DNA of 64,000 bases from Apricaphanius iberus (GCA_028564705.1 JAPXFQ010000816.1:248001-312000); one strand, 5' to 3'. Shown: positions 22,415 to 35,168, numbered from the stretch's first letter. Made by a program: numbers and translations. The notes: a model not told the origin generated them from the letters alone.

Positions 22415-22680
22415 AACAGGAGTTGATATTGATTAAAAGTGATTAAGGGTTGGAGTCCCAGGAATGAAAGATTTCCTAAATTCCGGGTTCAAGTCCCTGG
22501 GTTGAATTCCCAAAATTTTGTAGTAAGGATTTTGTAATAAGAAATTTAACAGGAGTTGATATTGATTAAAAGTGACTAAGGGTTGGAGTCCCAGGAATGA
22601 AAGATTTCCTAAATTCCGGGTTCAAGTCCCTGGGTTGAATTCCCAAAATTTTGTACTAAGGATTTTGTAATAAGAAATTA
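22415..22680 (+). repeat. 133-bp tandem duplication in the retroviral leader
   Basis: Two adjacent copies start AACAGGAGTTGATATTGATT (22415 and 22548) and end with GATTTTGTAATAAGAAATT. They differ at only a few positions (GTGATTAAGG/GTGACTAAGG and TAGTAAGG/TACTAAGG). The near identity suggests a fairly recent duplication. Confidence 0.85.
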
Positions 22681-22689
22681 AGAAGTAAG

Positions 22690-25600
22690 CATCTTTCAAG
22701 GAGTGGCGTCCTAACATTTTTCTGACTATGCTTTAATAAATAAATTAATGGTTATAGGGAGTTTGTGGCGTCCGTCCCACTCTACGGAGTTGTTTTCCGG
22801 AGCCGGCACGGGGAAATCACTCAAGCCAGACTACGAGATTTGTGGCAGATTGGTCTAAAGCTCAGCGGTAAAATAATTTAATACAATCTAAAAGTTAGTG
22901 CTTTGTGTTCTCTCTTTATCATTTGTTTTGTCTGGGACAGTCATAATAGAATATACATTGTTCCAAATGCGGAACTGATGTTGGGTACGCGTTTCAATCC
23001 GTGCTGAATTTGTGACGGATACGTCTAATTTTGTGCCAAATTAAAATCTGGAAAAAGTGGTGTGAATTACGCTGATAAGAATTGAAATCGAGGTGTGGAG
23101 TTCTCTATTTACCGAAGGGTATGTTGCTATTTTGTTGAGTAGTTTCGCGGTAGAGTTTAACTGTTTTAAGCGACGTTGGCCGAAAAGGGCTAACGTTAGA
23201 ACTGTAGGCTACGGTGAATCGCTGGGAGAGCTAGCAGCGAGCGGATTCTTTTCAAGACTCTTGGTTTTTTGATAAATCTCTGAATAAAAATAACTTGATG
23301 AGAAGCTAAACATCAGTTTATAAATCCTTTGAACTTTACTAAACTTCGGCTTGGGGCATTCACTCTTAAGATCAATGGTGAATGAACAAATAAAAAATAA
23401 AAAAAACAGCTCGGAGGAACGATTTAAGGTTGGACATCTTGAAAACAATCAGGAGCTACCTCATAAAAACGACATTAAATAATTACACTTGTTTAATTCG
23501 GATCTAATATTTTATAGAAACAAATACAAGCTTGATAAAGAAGGGATTAAGAAATACTATTAAGATAAATACTTGATAACATTTAAATTAGTCTTAATTA
23601 AAAAGAAGGCGCGCCAGGGCAGTTTTGCTTGTATAGCATACTTTCAACACAGTGCAATTCAGGGTGCTTTACTTATGATTAGAATACAAATGAGCATTTA
23701 CAGTGATTAAGACAATAATTCGTGTGACAATTAAAAACAAACAAGTAAAAACAGTTACTCATAAGCGATACTAAATAGGTAAGTTTTAGTTTTAGATTAA
23801 AAAATAATTTTAAATAAAAAAGAAGAGAAGCTCGAGAGAATACTTAGTACATAAATCTAGGAGGTGTCAAAAATGTAGTGGGTTTATAAATAGGATTAAA
23901 TTGGCTTACTAAGAATAAAAATACAAGCTGTATTGATAAAGGACAGATTGAAAAGCAAGCACATTTTTAATTGAAATAAATATAAAATGGTTAAATCAGT
24001 AAAAAGAACTAAGTGTGTTGATAAAAGATTGCGATGGTCAATCTTTATAAATATTTAATTTACACATGAGATGAAAGAGACATTTATCAAATTGACAAAA
24101 TAGAGAAAGGCATTGCATTGATAAAGTATAAAATATAAATTGGATGAAAAATGCAGGAAACATAAATTAAAATAAGCAGGGGAAGAATTAGAACAACAGT
24201 TTAATTAGACATATAAGGATTAATGATCATCCCTGTTGGAGAGAGCAAACCTATAAATTAGTATATTTTTACCATAACTAATACTGAAGAAATTATTGCT
24301 AATATAACTGATTAAAATAAAAGTAAAATAGAGCCCACATAGGCAGTCTGAGTGGAAAAGATATTTGAATTCAGCTTTTGAGGAAGGAGATTAATGAATA
24401 TGAAAATAAAAAGTTTAAATAAAAGTTGATTTGAATAGGCTGAGAGGATCAACTCTCTGTCTGTCTTTTTCTTCCTCTAATTATATATTTTTTCTCTCTT
24501 TTTTGCTTTCCCATTCCGCCAACAGAGGACCCCTCAGATAACATTCTAGAGATGTAATTTATGTTCCTGGGGAGATGTGACGGGAGGGGGTGCTGGGCTG
24601 ATGACGGATAGTGCCAGGTGCCCGCCATAACTGCCAAAGAAAGAAAAATCTATACAACCAGCGCAGAAGTTCTTCTGTCTTGTGCTCTGCTCCCAAAACA
24701 GGGGGGCAACAGTGACTGAATATTTTCAGGGGTGAAGCAGGGGGCACCCTCAAATAAGAGCACATTTCCTCATGCTGAACTGAACTTTCAAGGACAATAT
24801 GTGTGAATCCACTTGGCTGGTGTAATATGGACAATTTCTGCTGAAGAAGTGACGATCAAAGGCTGCTGATTCAATGTCACTGTTGCTGAACTAACCACAA
24901 GAGTTTCTGTTTTTCTGATCGAAGGTGGCCCTGGTTGCTTGAACTCTGAAACCCCCGTGCCTTCCCCAGAATTATCTCCAGGTAAAACCCCACCATTTAC
25001 CAGGAACAATTTGAAAGTTGGGTGGAAGGTAGAACTGGGCCTATAGAATGGGGTTGCTGGCTGGTGAGTTGAGAAAATGTTTTATTTACATAGCAAATTC
25101 AACACCTAAGGAATACAAAGGATACATTCCTTATTAATACACAACTGTAACGGTTACTTAAATGATATCCTTATTTTTACGTTTCATCCACAGGAATGTA
25201 CTAAATTTAAGATAGGATAAATTGTAATGGCACAGCTAAATCAAAAGTAAGTCAGAATTTTATTTGATTTCTAGCAGAAAGAATGAATCAAAGTGCTTCA
25301 CGGAGTAAGGTAATTAAAAAGCTGAAATGGATAATAGAATAATTGATAACATTTAAAAAGAGACATAGTAAAACAGACATTTAAGTATGTCTTAAACTTG
25401 ATAAATAAAATAACTAAAAAGAATCAATTTAGTTGAACAAGCAAATGGATAGTAATCAATTGAACTGTAGACAAAAAGTAAACTGTTGAGCCTGCTCCCG
25501 CTTTTAAATCCATCAATGAGGGAGGTGTTTTTGTTTAGTTTTCAGGAATAACAACGGTGTTGCACCAAAATAACATGGATTTGCTTTGTCCCCAGGGATT

Positions 25601-26600
25601 ATTTTTTAATTAGATGGGTGAAATACTTTCTCAGCACAATACAGTTGGATTAGATTCGAAAAGGAGTGGATTTCCAATAAAAGAACTCGGAATCGGGATG
25701 CAACTTTTACCTTATATTTCAATGTTAGATAATAGTTTAGTTTTTGCATTTTAGAGGGTGCATTTGTAGTGTTATGTTATTAAAATGACATACTTGGTAA
25801 TGTTGGTATATACTCCTCCTATCAACATGGATACTAAACAAGGCTGAAGTAACTGGCAGAAACTAATCTCTAATTGGACGACACATTCTGCAGGGGTACT
25901 CAGGACTCAGAGAAGAGAAAAACAAACATTATATTGAGACCAAAGTATTATTAATAAGGGAATATGATATGGCAAAGATTTAATACAGTTACCAACATTC
26001 TAGGCTAATTCTTTTTCAGATTATGACTCTTTTTAACTTAATGACCCACCGGATATAAAGCAAAATCTTTTAATAAAAAATAAATGTAATTTAAATAGGG
26101 GATGACTATGACAGGCAAACCAAGTCTGTGTAGCAGATTGGTTCAGGGCAATACACAATTTAGGACTTAATTTTTTGCAAATTAATAATGTATGGTTCCA
26201 GGATTTAAACATATTTGGGATTCAACAGGATTATGCAAAATAATAAGTAGGTTTAACAATTTTTAATAAATTGCAGTTCGAATTAAATTTTATGAGGCCA
26301 GGTTTGGGGACAATCTTTACCTACTGTCAGTACTGTGATGGGAACTTTTTTAAGGTCTGTTTGGGTTAAATGGATAGGTGATGATTGATTACATACGTGA
26401 TGACTTCGGTCAGGGTGGCGGATTTCTTTTGGTATTTACTTGTACGTCTGCATCTTAATCTAAGATCAAAATTGGCTAACATGAGTGGGCAGTTGGGGCT
26501 TATCGGCGAAAGGCCCTCTAAATTGTTTTGATGATCATCAAGAGTGATTACAAGACCGGATCAAAAACTGTCATTTTTTAGATGTTTACAAGTTTATGCC
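22690..26600 (+). other. Long unrecognised region where gag/pro should be
   Basis: About 3.9 kb of mostly AT-rich sequence shows no capsid, nucleocapsid zinc knuckle, protease or RT palm motif that I can recognise. At 23615-23830 a minus-strand LINE/SINE tail is visible (TTGTATAGCATACTTTCAAC and GGTGCTTTACTTATG). Minus-strand open frames at 24559-25009 match nothing I know. Either gag has decayed beyond recognition or unrelated DNA replaced it. Confidence 0.4.
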
Positions 26601-26611
26601 CCCAGGATTCA

Positions 26612-28919
26612 AAAACAGGTGTCATTTCTGGGAAGAATGGTATCCCAAAAGGGGGTCTCCCTCTCCCCTGAACATAGATCTTCTATTTTACATCATCCAC
26701 TACCACACACAGTGAAATAAATGTTGTCTTTCCTGGGCCTAACGGGATACAGCAGAAACTTTGTGGCAGACTATGTAGGACTTACACAACCATTAAGGGA
26801 ACTGGTAAGGGAATTGGGCATGAGAACTCTGTCTGCTCCTCTGAAATGGACTCAAGCTGCAGAGGAGGCTTTCATTACGCTCAAACAACATCTTTCCACA
26901 GCAACTGTGGCATAATGCTGGACATATGGAGAAAAGACACCCACAATGCACACAACATGCAGCTGGATTGGCAAAATTGCTGCAAAAAACAGCACACATA
27001 GTAATGGCCTATCCCCTCAAAGTATTAACTACACACAGTGTGGTAGCATATGTTAACTCACAGGCATTCACAATGACATCCCTGAGACAAAGAAGACTGT
27101 GCAACGTGCTGGAAGCACCGAACATAACCTACACACATGAAGGAATCAGTATGGCAGATCAGATTGGCAATGGAGAAGTACACCAATGTGAAGAGAGAGC
27201 CTGAAAAGAGGAAAGAGTCAGAGAAGGATTACATGCACAACCATTGGCTGATGCCAAAAAGAACTGGTTCACAGATGGATGCTGCTATAGAGATGAAACA
27301 GAAGGCCTCAAAGCAGCATGGGCAGTTGTAGAAAACAAAGATGAAGTGTGGCAGACCATCTCATCAGGAAAACTGGAAGGAACCCAATCAGCCCAAAAAG
27401 CAGAGGTGAAAGCAATTATTGAAGCCCTGAAACTAGGAGAAGGACAAAGAATAAACATCTACAGTGACTCTGCATATGCTACAGGAGCAGTACATGTAGA
27501 ACTAAAACAATGGCTGAGAGCAGGGTTTGTAACAGCAGGAAACAAGCCCATCAAACATATGAAAAAAAATGCAGGAATTGGCTGCATCCCTGCTGTTACC
27601 GGAAGAAGTTGCAGTAATAAAGTGCAAAGGACACAGCCAGGGGTCAGATTTTGTGTCCTTGGGAAACCAAGCTGCAGACGCCGCAGCTAAGCGAGAAGCA
27701 GGGTATCAAATCAAACACATCATGGTAAGTACAACGCTCCCTGAAGAACCAGAAGGAGACACCAGACCACAAATTAACGAAGAAACTCTATCAGACTTAC
27801 AAGGAAAGGTCTCACCTGAAGAAAAGAGCTTATGGATGGCCAGAGGGGCCACCAAGACAAAAGGAATCTGGAGAGGACCAGACGGAAGGCCTATCTTACC
27901 CCCAGGCCTAAGACAAACAGCCATGCAAGAAGCTCATGGAGTAGGACATGTCGAAACGGCACACATGTTGAGAATCTTCAATATTGGTGGCACCCATGCA
28001 TGAAGGAAATGGCTAAGTATATGGTAGACACTTGTGAAGAGTGCAAAAAGTTTGGGGTGAAAAACACTTTGAAACCAACACAGGGCAGGTTTCCTATTCC
28101 CACTTGTCCAGGAAAAGAAATCATTATTGATTACACTGACATGATAGACAAAGTGGGTGGAAGCAGGTATCTACTGGTGTGTGTAGATGCCTATACTGGA
28201 TGGCCAGAGGCGTGGCCAGCCAAGAGAGAGGACAGTAAGACGATGATCAAATGTCTTAGTAACCATTATATCCCACAGCATGGGTTCCCTGAAAAAATCA
28301 GGTCAGACAATGGTACACACTTTAAGAATAAAGATCTAGGAGAAGTGGAAAGAATGTTAGGGTTGAGGCATAAGTTTGGGACAGTCTATCATCCTCAGTC
28401 TCAGGGAAAGGTGGAAAAAATGAATCAATCTCTAAACAACAAATTGGCAAAAATCTGTGCACAGACCAAAATGAATTGGGTTGAAGCGTTACCACTAGCC
28501 CTTATGTCTATCAGAAGGGTTTACTCCACATGAGTTGCAAATAGGGAGACCATTTCCTGGGCCCAGCAGTAAACTCCCTTTGCTTGACTCTAACTATGAA
28601 AAACTAAGCAAAAGAGCATACTATAACATATTGCAAAGTGTGGTGTCTCAGTTTTCCAAACAGGTACAGGAGCAGAGTGGGGCGAACCCTAAGTACCCCA
28701 GGCATGGAGTGGGTGCTGTTAAAAGTGACAAAGAGAAAGTGGTCTGAACCAAGGTGGACGGGTCCATACCAGGTGGTTGAAAGAACATCCCATGCTGTTC
28801 GCCTGAGAGGGAGAGGAGACACCTGGTACCACTGGAGCCAGTGTGCCCCCACGGAGGGACCTCAGAGATCCCTCTTTGAAATAAGGAAAGATCTCCAATT
28901 AAGCGAGGAGGCCAAATAG
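26612..28919 (+). pseudogene. Retroviral pol remnant: RT end, RNase H, integrase
   Basis: The order matches retroviral pol, in at least five frames. RT connection: about 26612-26915, with FLGLTGYSRNF. RNase H: 27244-27700, with acidic residues in WFTDG, QKAEV, YSDSAY and GNQAADAAAK. Integrase N-terminal zinc site: [10 protein letters not shown], then CEEC (about 27930-28045). Integrase core to 28530: Asp in IDYTD, Asp in RSDNGTHF and Glu in [11 protein letters not shown]-terminal domain: EPRWTGPYQV near 28750, as in gammaretroviruses. Stops and frameshifts break it, so no enzyme is made. The RT active-site half is not visible. Confidence 0.85.
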
Positions 28920-29367
28920 TGGGGCAGAATAATCCCCGGCCAAGTCACAGGGTTCAGGGTAGTCTACACCTGAACTCACAAAGAAGAAGAGGACCAGGAC
29001 GAGAAGTAGACGAGAAGTAGACGATCAGGACTAGAAGAAACGAGAAAGACCACTTAACTACCAAGAGCCTAACTCCCCAGCTGCCAAGGTGCCAGTTGAA
29101 GACTGCAAGGGAGCACCAGGCTGAAGAGATATGTAAAATTAGACCATATTGAAAAAAATAAAATAAACTCATACTGCTTACTCATCACACCACCCCCACA
29201 GGAACCTGCAAATATGATGATTGCACTGTTAGGGGACAATCAAGAGGAAGATGCAGAAGATAATTATGTGTGAAAATGTTAATGCATCTGCCAACAATAT
29301 GTTTATAAAATATCTGGTAATTTCTTTGTTTAAATATCATGGCTCGGGTTGAACTCTTAAAAGAGTT

Positions 29368-29379
29368 CAAAAGGGGGAT
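29368..29379 (+). promoter_or_regulatory. Polypurine tract of the endogenous retrovirus
   Basis: The purine run AAAAGGGGGA followed by T lies immediately before the 3' LTR start TGAAGTAG, the expected place for the plus-strand primer. Confidence 0.75.
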
Positions 29380-29951
29380 TGAAGTAGTAAGAACATATAC
29401 TTATGTAAGGGTCATATATACAATTACAATTATGTGAATCTGTGATCGTGGGAAAACTCAGTGTTTATGGCAGGTGGTTATTTGGGAGGACAAAGCTGAG
29501 TCTAAGCAGAAAACAAGGAGTGAAAAAGGGAGTTACGAGCGCTGTGCTGGGCTAACAAACATAACTCATACATGAACTATTCAAGGTCTCGGGGAAGCGA
29601 AAGGTATGGGAAAACTATGATTCGTCTGCTGACCATTCATGTGTATGTGGAACGACAGGTCACTGAGTTGTAAAACTGTTAGTGGAAAAGTACTGAACTT
29701 TAAAACTGTAGAGCTCTTTGTTTGTACGTAAGTAGGAGGGTCGTACTGCTGTGTGTTTTTCAATAAAACCAGCCTGTTGCAGAGAGAGCAACAGAACACA
29801 TACTGACAGCTGCTGAGCTGTGGTGTTCTCCGCTTTGCAAAGGTGAACTGAAACTCCGTTTCTGAGTGTTTTTGTTGATCAACTCTTTTTATCTTCAAAG
29901 AAACATCTCCAAGAATCCTGAACCTAGGGGTGGTAGAATTATACCACAACA
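29380..29951 (+). repeat. 3' LTR of the endogenous retrovirus
   Basis: It runs from TGAAGTAGTAAG to ATACCACAACA (572 bp), is uninterrupted, and is followed by GTAC, the right copy of the target duplication. AATAAA near 29762 is a plausible poly(A) signal. Confidence 0.85.
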
Positions 29952-29955
29952 GTAC

Positions 29956-32270
29956 GTACCTACGAAGCGCCCGTGACGCGCCTAAGTGGCATCATCGCTG
30001 GTCGCCATATTGCTCAGGTACCAGTAGTCTTGACAGAACCGTTTGGTATAAGTAGTGTTGTTATTTTAGTTGTGTTTTTAGAATACATTAGTTAAATTAA
30101 ATCAAATCTCTTGTTTATTTTATTCTGTGTGTGTGTGTGTGAATTACTGCAAGAATTCACTTCCTTCAGATAGGATCTTGCTGGTGTAATCACTAATAAT
30201 TAATCATTGTAAATGAGATTATTGGTCGATAATCCCCTTTTGATAATATATAATATTTTGTTTCTAACCAGAGGTTAGATGGTGCCCCCATTAAATGATT
30301 TTAAGAATAATTAAACTACTAATTTACAATTAGTAGTTAATTTTCTCAGCATCACCAGATGGATCATAACAATTATCAATTAATTAATTATTTTTAATTG
30401 ATAATCCCCCAATTTGCTCGTCCGAAAGATATATATGCAACAATCCAATTACTGATTGCAATCATCTGGATTTACTTGTATTTTTTTAGTTTTTTCCATG
30501 GTACTATACATCTTATTTATACTTCAAGTCAGATAGTTTTATGTCAATCTCTTTGTGTGCTCAATTTCTTACCTTGACTTTATCAGGTCCTGCCAGAGGG
30601 GCAGATGAAAAACAAACAAACAGAGAAGTTAAAAACCAAACATCAGTCAGGTTAAAAGAGTTAATTTCTTTTTTTCAGTACAACACAAAGACATGTACAG
30701 GGCAATAACTAAGGGTTGTAGATACATTTTGAACACTGTAAAATTGACCTTTGTCCTAAAAGCAACTCAACTACCCTTAAACTAGAGATACTACAAGGAA
30801 CAAAATACTTAGAAAACTGCTGCTACCTATAATGTTAAAACTGCAGGTGGTGCTATTAAAATAAAACTAAACAACTTTGGAAACACAACAATTAGTAAAC
30901 CTCTTAATGTAGGAAGAATCTACTCTAAAAAGATAATTATGGAAAATCAATTCTGTAATAAGAAAGATGAATGAATTTGCATCTCTGATGTGACACTGAT
31001 TTAAATGTGTTCACAAATAACATTTATAGAAATCTATTCAATTATTTTTTTCTTTTATTTTATGGTTGGGTTTTAATTGTAGGACTTATCTGTGGAATTT
31101 ATATAAAAACTGTAATTATAAAATGTACGATAACTTTTTTATTTTTGGCACCAATGTTAAAATACATGAATCTTGTTTCATTAAAAAAAGACAGCAAAAC
31201 AAGCAGTCTCTGCAAGTTAATCAGTTATTGTTACCAGTAACTGTGTATTGTGTGTATCATAAGGTGAACCCCAAAAATGTCTTTAGAAACGGAATTTCGC
31301 TCTGACCTGGCATCTACCTACAGTTTGCTTCGTAAAATATGTAAACGCAAAACTGATTTCAGAAGTAAAACTTATCCTTTTGTAATGGTGTTTTTCTATG
31401 ATCGATGTTTTGATTCAGGACTTGTTTTGAGCGTAATGAAAAATTAGTAACAAAGTTTCCTGCAAACCCTTTTGGGACCATTTTTGTTTGAGATGGACAG
31501 GTTTTGTCACATTTAATTGGACTATGAAGTGTAAGTTTACATTTTATCCCCTTCGGAGGTGTGGGGAGATGTGTGTCTCTTTGTTGACAAAAGCGCTCAC
31601 TGTTTAGAGTTATAATTGTATCAGTAACTGGTATATATTATTAGGATCACAATACTTTTAGTTTCTAATGATATAAAACATACATATGTTTATAGAAGTT
31701 AAAAGACAGAATATCTGTGATTTTAAACATGGAAGTGGGTGGGCCCTGTTAAGGGCCCTTATAAGTTTAACCATTTTAGACCAATCCAGTGGCAGAGTTT
31801 AACCAATGTGATGACATACGTAGATCCGGAGAGAGCAGTGCCAGTGCTCATGAGGAAAATACCTCTAAAATTTCTACAAAACAGACTAAACTTGCATTTA
31901 GAGTTTAGTAAATGCATTTAACATCCATGACAAGAGAAAGAGATGGATTTCGTACTTATGTGATGGAATACGTACAGGAACGCGATTATGGACAGTGGGT
32001 ACATTCCTATGCTAACACAGTAAGTCACAGTTACTGTAAATATGGTTTCTTATTGAGTTTCTCATTTATTTGGATTGTGTAAGGCCTTATATTGGAGTAA
32101 ACATCACTCATAAAAAGGTCTTTATAAAAATGTTTATGTTCATAAAGGTGATAATTTCCATAGGCTTTCTTAAAGTTCACAAGTGGTAAAAATAAATTGA
32201 ACAGAAGAATCTGCACATGATTGTTTTATTCACATTCATTCATTAGATAGCAGTAATTAACTTTGGAAGA
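29956..32270. other. AT-rich intronic stretch, no gene seen
   Basis: It holds a short (TG)n run near 30127-30141 and palindromic ATTAATTAATTA blocks near 30385-30395. Part of 30150-30430 looks like repeat DNA (GATAATCCCC twice), but I cannot assign a family. Open frames at 31007-31305 are AT-driven and have no domain. Confidence 0.35.
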
Positions 32271-32279
32271 ACCAAGGAG

Positions 32280-32500
32280 CTGGATGTGCATTTCCACTGG
32301 TGCAGCTACAGACCACACTGATTACCCAGTATAAACACCTCTGTGTTCACCTGGACAGCAGACTGGATTGGAGGCTTAGGAGCAATGTTTCCGCCTTATT
32401 CTTATGTGTCTGAGCAAACTCACTAACTCCCTGAGTCCTTTGGACCAATGTGAGCAACAGCAGATGTGTGCACTGTGCCCATACAAGCATCGCAGCCATC
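32280..32500 (+). mobile_element. Rex1/CR1-group LINE fragment
   Basis: The plus strand reads ITQYKHLCVHLDSRLDW, the RT thumb block (usually YKYLGVHLDNRLDW) of Rex1-like LINEs, followed by a decayed continuation. It is in the same family group as 1780-2131 and 14784-15053. Confidence 0.6.
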
Positions 32501-32776
32501 CAAGTTACATGGTTTACTGAAATAATCTAATTTCAGTATTTACATTTATCTGACGATACTTTTAATTAAGTGTTGAGTTTTTGTTTGGTTTTACTAATTT
32601 ATTTTTTACCTTTATTTCTTATCATAGTCTTATTTGCAAATGCTCTTGACCCTAGAAAAACCATTATTTGCGTACCGCACATCTCTCAAACACACACCTT
32701 TGCCCCCATCTCCAAAAGAAAAAGTTCACTAACTTTTCAAAAGTTATGTTGGAATATTTTCACACTGATTAGATGG

Positions 32777-33316
32777 TGTGGTGTAATTCTGCAGAAGGTT
32801 AAACTTTTATTATTCAGAAGGTAAAAGACTTTATATAGTTTGCATGGTTGTAAAAATGGGTCTGACACTATTGTTTATGCAGGTAAGCTTTTAAGTCATA
32901 AAACTCTGGGGTGAGTTTTATTGCAAGCTGTAAAAAACAGGATGTCTGTAGAGTTGGGGTGTTGCCATAAAACCATAAATTCAGAATGAGCTTTTAAGAA
33001 AAAACGTCTCACCCATATGACTGTATAATTTTCTGACAGCCAATAAGAGCTAAGACACTGTATGAAAATGTTCTGATTGGAGAGATTAGAAACGCCTAGA
33101 GGCCCGGTTGTCTATAAAGCTGTGAAATGAAGATCAGTTAATTGTTCAGATTTCTTTAAGTCTGGACCACAGAGGAACTGACGGGGGCAAAATTCCTCTG
33201 TAAAACTGCAATTTGTTAATCTGTTCAAAATAAATGTTAAACTGGAAATTGGCTCCATTTTGTCTCTGCTTGAACATACATTGAATTACTTATGATAATT
33301 ATTTAATTCATCAACA
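32777..33316 (+). mobile_element. Solo LTR, copy 2 (TSD ATGG)
   Basis: It starts TGTGGTGTAATTCTGC, ends TTCATCAACA, and is flanked by ATGG at 32773-32776 and 33317-33320. It is nearly identical to copy 1 over most of its length, for example GATGTCTGTAGAGTTGGGGT and GACTGTATAATTTTCTGACA. Confidence 0.85.
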
Positions 33317-33635
33317 ATGGTCAGACCACAATTATCACTGCCGTATTTTATTAGCAAAGCACATCTTCAACTCTCCGTGTACATTAATTCTTTAAAAGTT
33401 TTTCAATACCTTTCACAAGTGCTGAAAGAGAAGAAATTGATTTGGTCTCAGAAATTATGAATAATCAACTTTCAAGGCAGTCTTTTACAAAGAAGCTAGA
33501 GATCCCTGTTGTGAAGAGATGCCAGCCAAACCCAACAATATCCAGCTTATCACAGCAAAAAAAATATTTGTCCGGCAGTTTCAGACTACATACATGCGGT
33601 GGGTTTAGAGTAGGGATGTCCTTGTTGGTATTCAC

Positions 33636-34143
33636 TCAAAATTTTTTATTAGTTTATAAATCATTGGCTGGGTTATCACCAGACTACATTAGAGATCTGC
33701 TGTCATGGTACAATCCATCCAGATCGCTCAGGTCCTCCAGTTCTCTAGTTTACTGATCGTCCCTAGAACCAGAACCAAACATGAGGAAGCAGCTTTTAGT
33801 TTCTATGCTCCTCATATCTGGAACAAACTACCGGGAGAATGCAAAGCTGCAGAGACACTGACGTTTTTTAATTCTAAAATTAAAACTTACCTATTTAGAC
33901 TCGCTTATGAGTAACTGTTTTTACTTGCTTGTTTTTAATTGTCACACAAATTATTGTATTAATTACTGTAAATGCTTTATTGTGTTAAAAACTGTGAGCT
34001 TTCCTCAGCAAGATCAGTTAATTAACTTTATTTTACTCACTTGTCCCTACATTGTTGTATTTTCTTGATTATTTTCTTATTGTAACTGCTTGAATTGCCC
34101 TGTGTTGAAAGTCTGCTATATAAATAAAATTGCCTTGCCTTAC
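33636..34143 (+). mobile_element. L2-type LINE 3' end
   Basis: Two frames carry the RT C-terminus: SLAGLSPDYIRDLLSWYNPS, then FSFYAPHIWNKLPGE and FFNSKIKTYLFRLAY, ending in a stop near 33914. The 3' UTR ends TGCTATATAAATAAAATTGC with a (CTTGC)n-like tail. This is a 5'-truncated L2 insertion. Confidence 0.75.
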
Positions 34144-34144
34144 T

Positions 34145-34914
34145 ACGCTGATTTGTGGTAATTAAGTCATTGTATGCACCATATAACATAACTAGGAGGT
34201 ACTTTAGTAAAATGGGCACAACTAGTCGGCTATCACTGAAAAATTTTATAATATTGGTCTGATCTGATCTTGAGATCGGGACAGCCCTAGTCTAGAGTTT
34301 ACTTAAGTTTTTTGTTGTCACTCAATACAAAGATGATTTGAATCAATAATAATTACTATTTCTTAATCTGCTAATTGATAAATCAACAGCGATGCATAAT
34401 CTAATTACGTAGCGCTCTGTCACCCTTCTTCCTCTTTCGGCAGTCCCCATAAACATGCTGCAGCTCTTTTATGATGTAGGGTTTTGACTTTTGCCCAAAA
34501 ATCATATTCGAAGTTTGTATGCTTATTAATATTAAAATTCGAATATATTCAAATATTTATTAATTATATTTTGACCATTACATTTCTTCAATAAGACCAA
34601 TATTGGTATCAAACTTCTCAAAAGTTCTATATGTTCTGTCCATCAGAGGGTATTGTATCAGTCAATGTTAATAGACTATGTGCACGAAAGGCTGACTGCA
34701 TCTGAATACCTCTACTATGCTTGCTACATAGTAGGTGAAAAGGAGTATGCGAGCAATGTAGTAGATCCGAATCCCCAGTATGGATTGGAGTAGTAGGCAT
34801 AAAGTTCCCGGATGTGTACTACCCCCACAGTAAGCTGCCGGTAGACGCAACACTGTCCCACAATGCAGCAGAAGCCTCAAAATCATAGAAGAAGGGTGGC
34901 TTTTTGTTGTGGGC
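34145..34914. other. Unassigned repeat-like stretch
   Basis: GGGACAGCCCTAG near 34278 could be one end of a hAT element. A TTCGAATA-rich block near 34505-34560 and a TACATAGTAGG block near 34725 look like fish repeats. Nothing is coding. Confidence 0.25.
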
Positions 34915-35157
34915 AGTATAAGGCACACCTGTGCACTAATCATGATGTCTGATCAGCATAGTGGCACACCTGTGAGGTGGGATGGATTATCTCAGCAAAG
35001 CAGAACTGCTCACTATCACACATTTAAACTGATTTGGGAACAATGTTTGAGAGAAATGTTAATGTGTATCTGGAATGAATTTTAGATCTTTAAGTCCATT
35101 TCATGAAAAATGGGAACAGAAACAAAGGTGTTGCGTTTATATTTCTGTTGAGTGTGG
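34915..35157. mobile_element. DNA-transposon terminal fragment (TGTTGAGTGT end)
   Basis: Read from 35157 downward it begins ACACTCAACAGAAATATAAA and CGCAACACCTTTG, continues with TTTCATGAAATGGACTTAAA, and then GAGATAATCCATCCCACCTC and ACAGGTGTGCCACTATG. This is a widespread vertebrate DNA-transposon end of Tc1/mariner-like type. The opposite end is absent. Confidence 0.5.
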
Positions 35158-35168
35158 ATCAAGCAAAA

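Larger units (their letters stand above)
20029..29951 (+). mobile_element. Endogenous retrovirus (class I-like, env missing), with a Tc1 element in its 5' LTR
   Basis: Two LTRs of about 565-572 bp start TGAAGTAGTAAG and end ATACCACAACA. The 5' LTR is split by a Tc1-like element. The provirus is flanked by the 4-bp duplication GTAC (20025-20028 and 29952-29955). The order is 5' LTR, a primer site matching tRNA-Thr, a long non-coding region, degraded pol (RT end, RNase H, integrase), a polypurine tract and the 3' LTR. Integrase has a gammaretrovirus-like C-terminal domain. No env lies in the about 450 bases between pol and the 3' LTR. Many frameshifts show it is an inactive relic. Confidence 0.85.

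Noticed and set aside
22440..22680. tRNA-like B-box (GGGTTCAAGTCC) repeated twice
   Set aside because: No A box or cloverleaf could be drawn around it. It is part of the 133-bp duplication.
24559..25009. Minus-strand reading frames inside the retroviral region as possible genes
   Set aside because: Two overlapping frames with no domain and no start context, on the strand opposite to the provirus.
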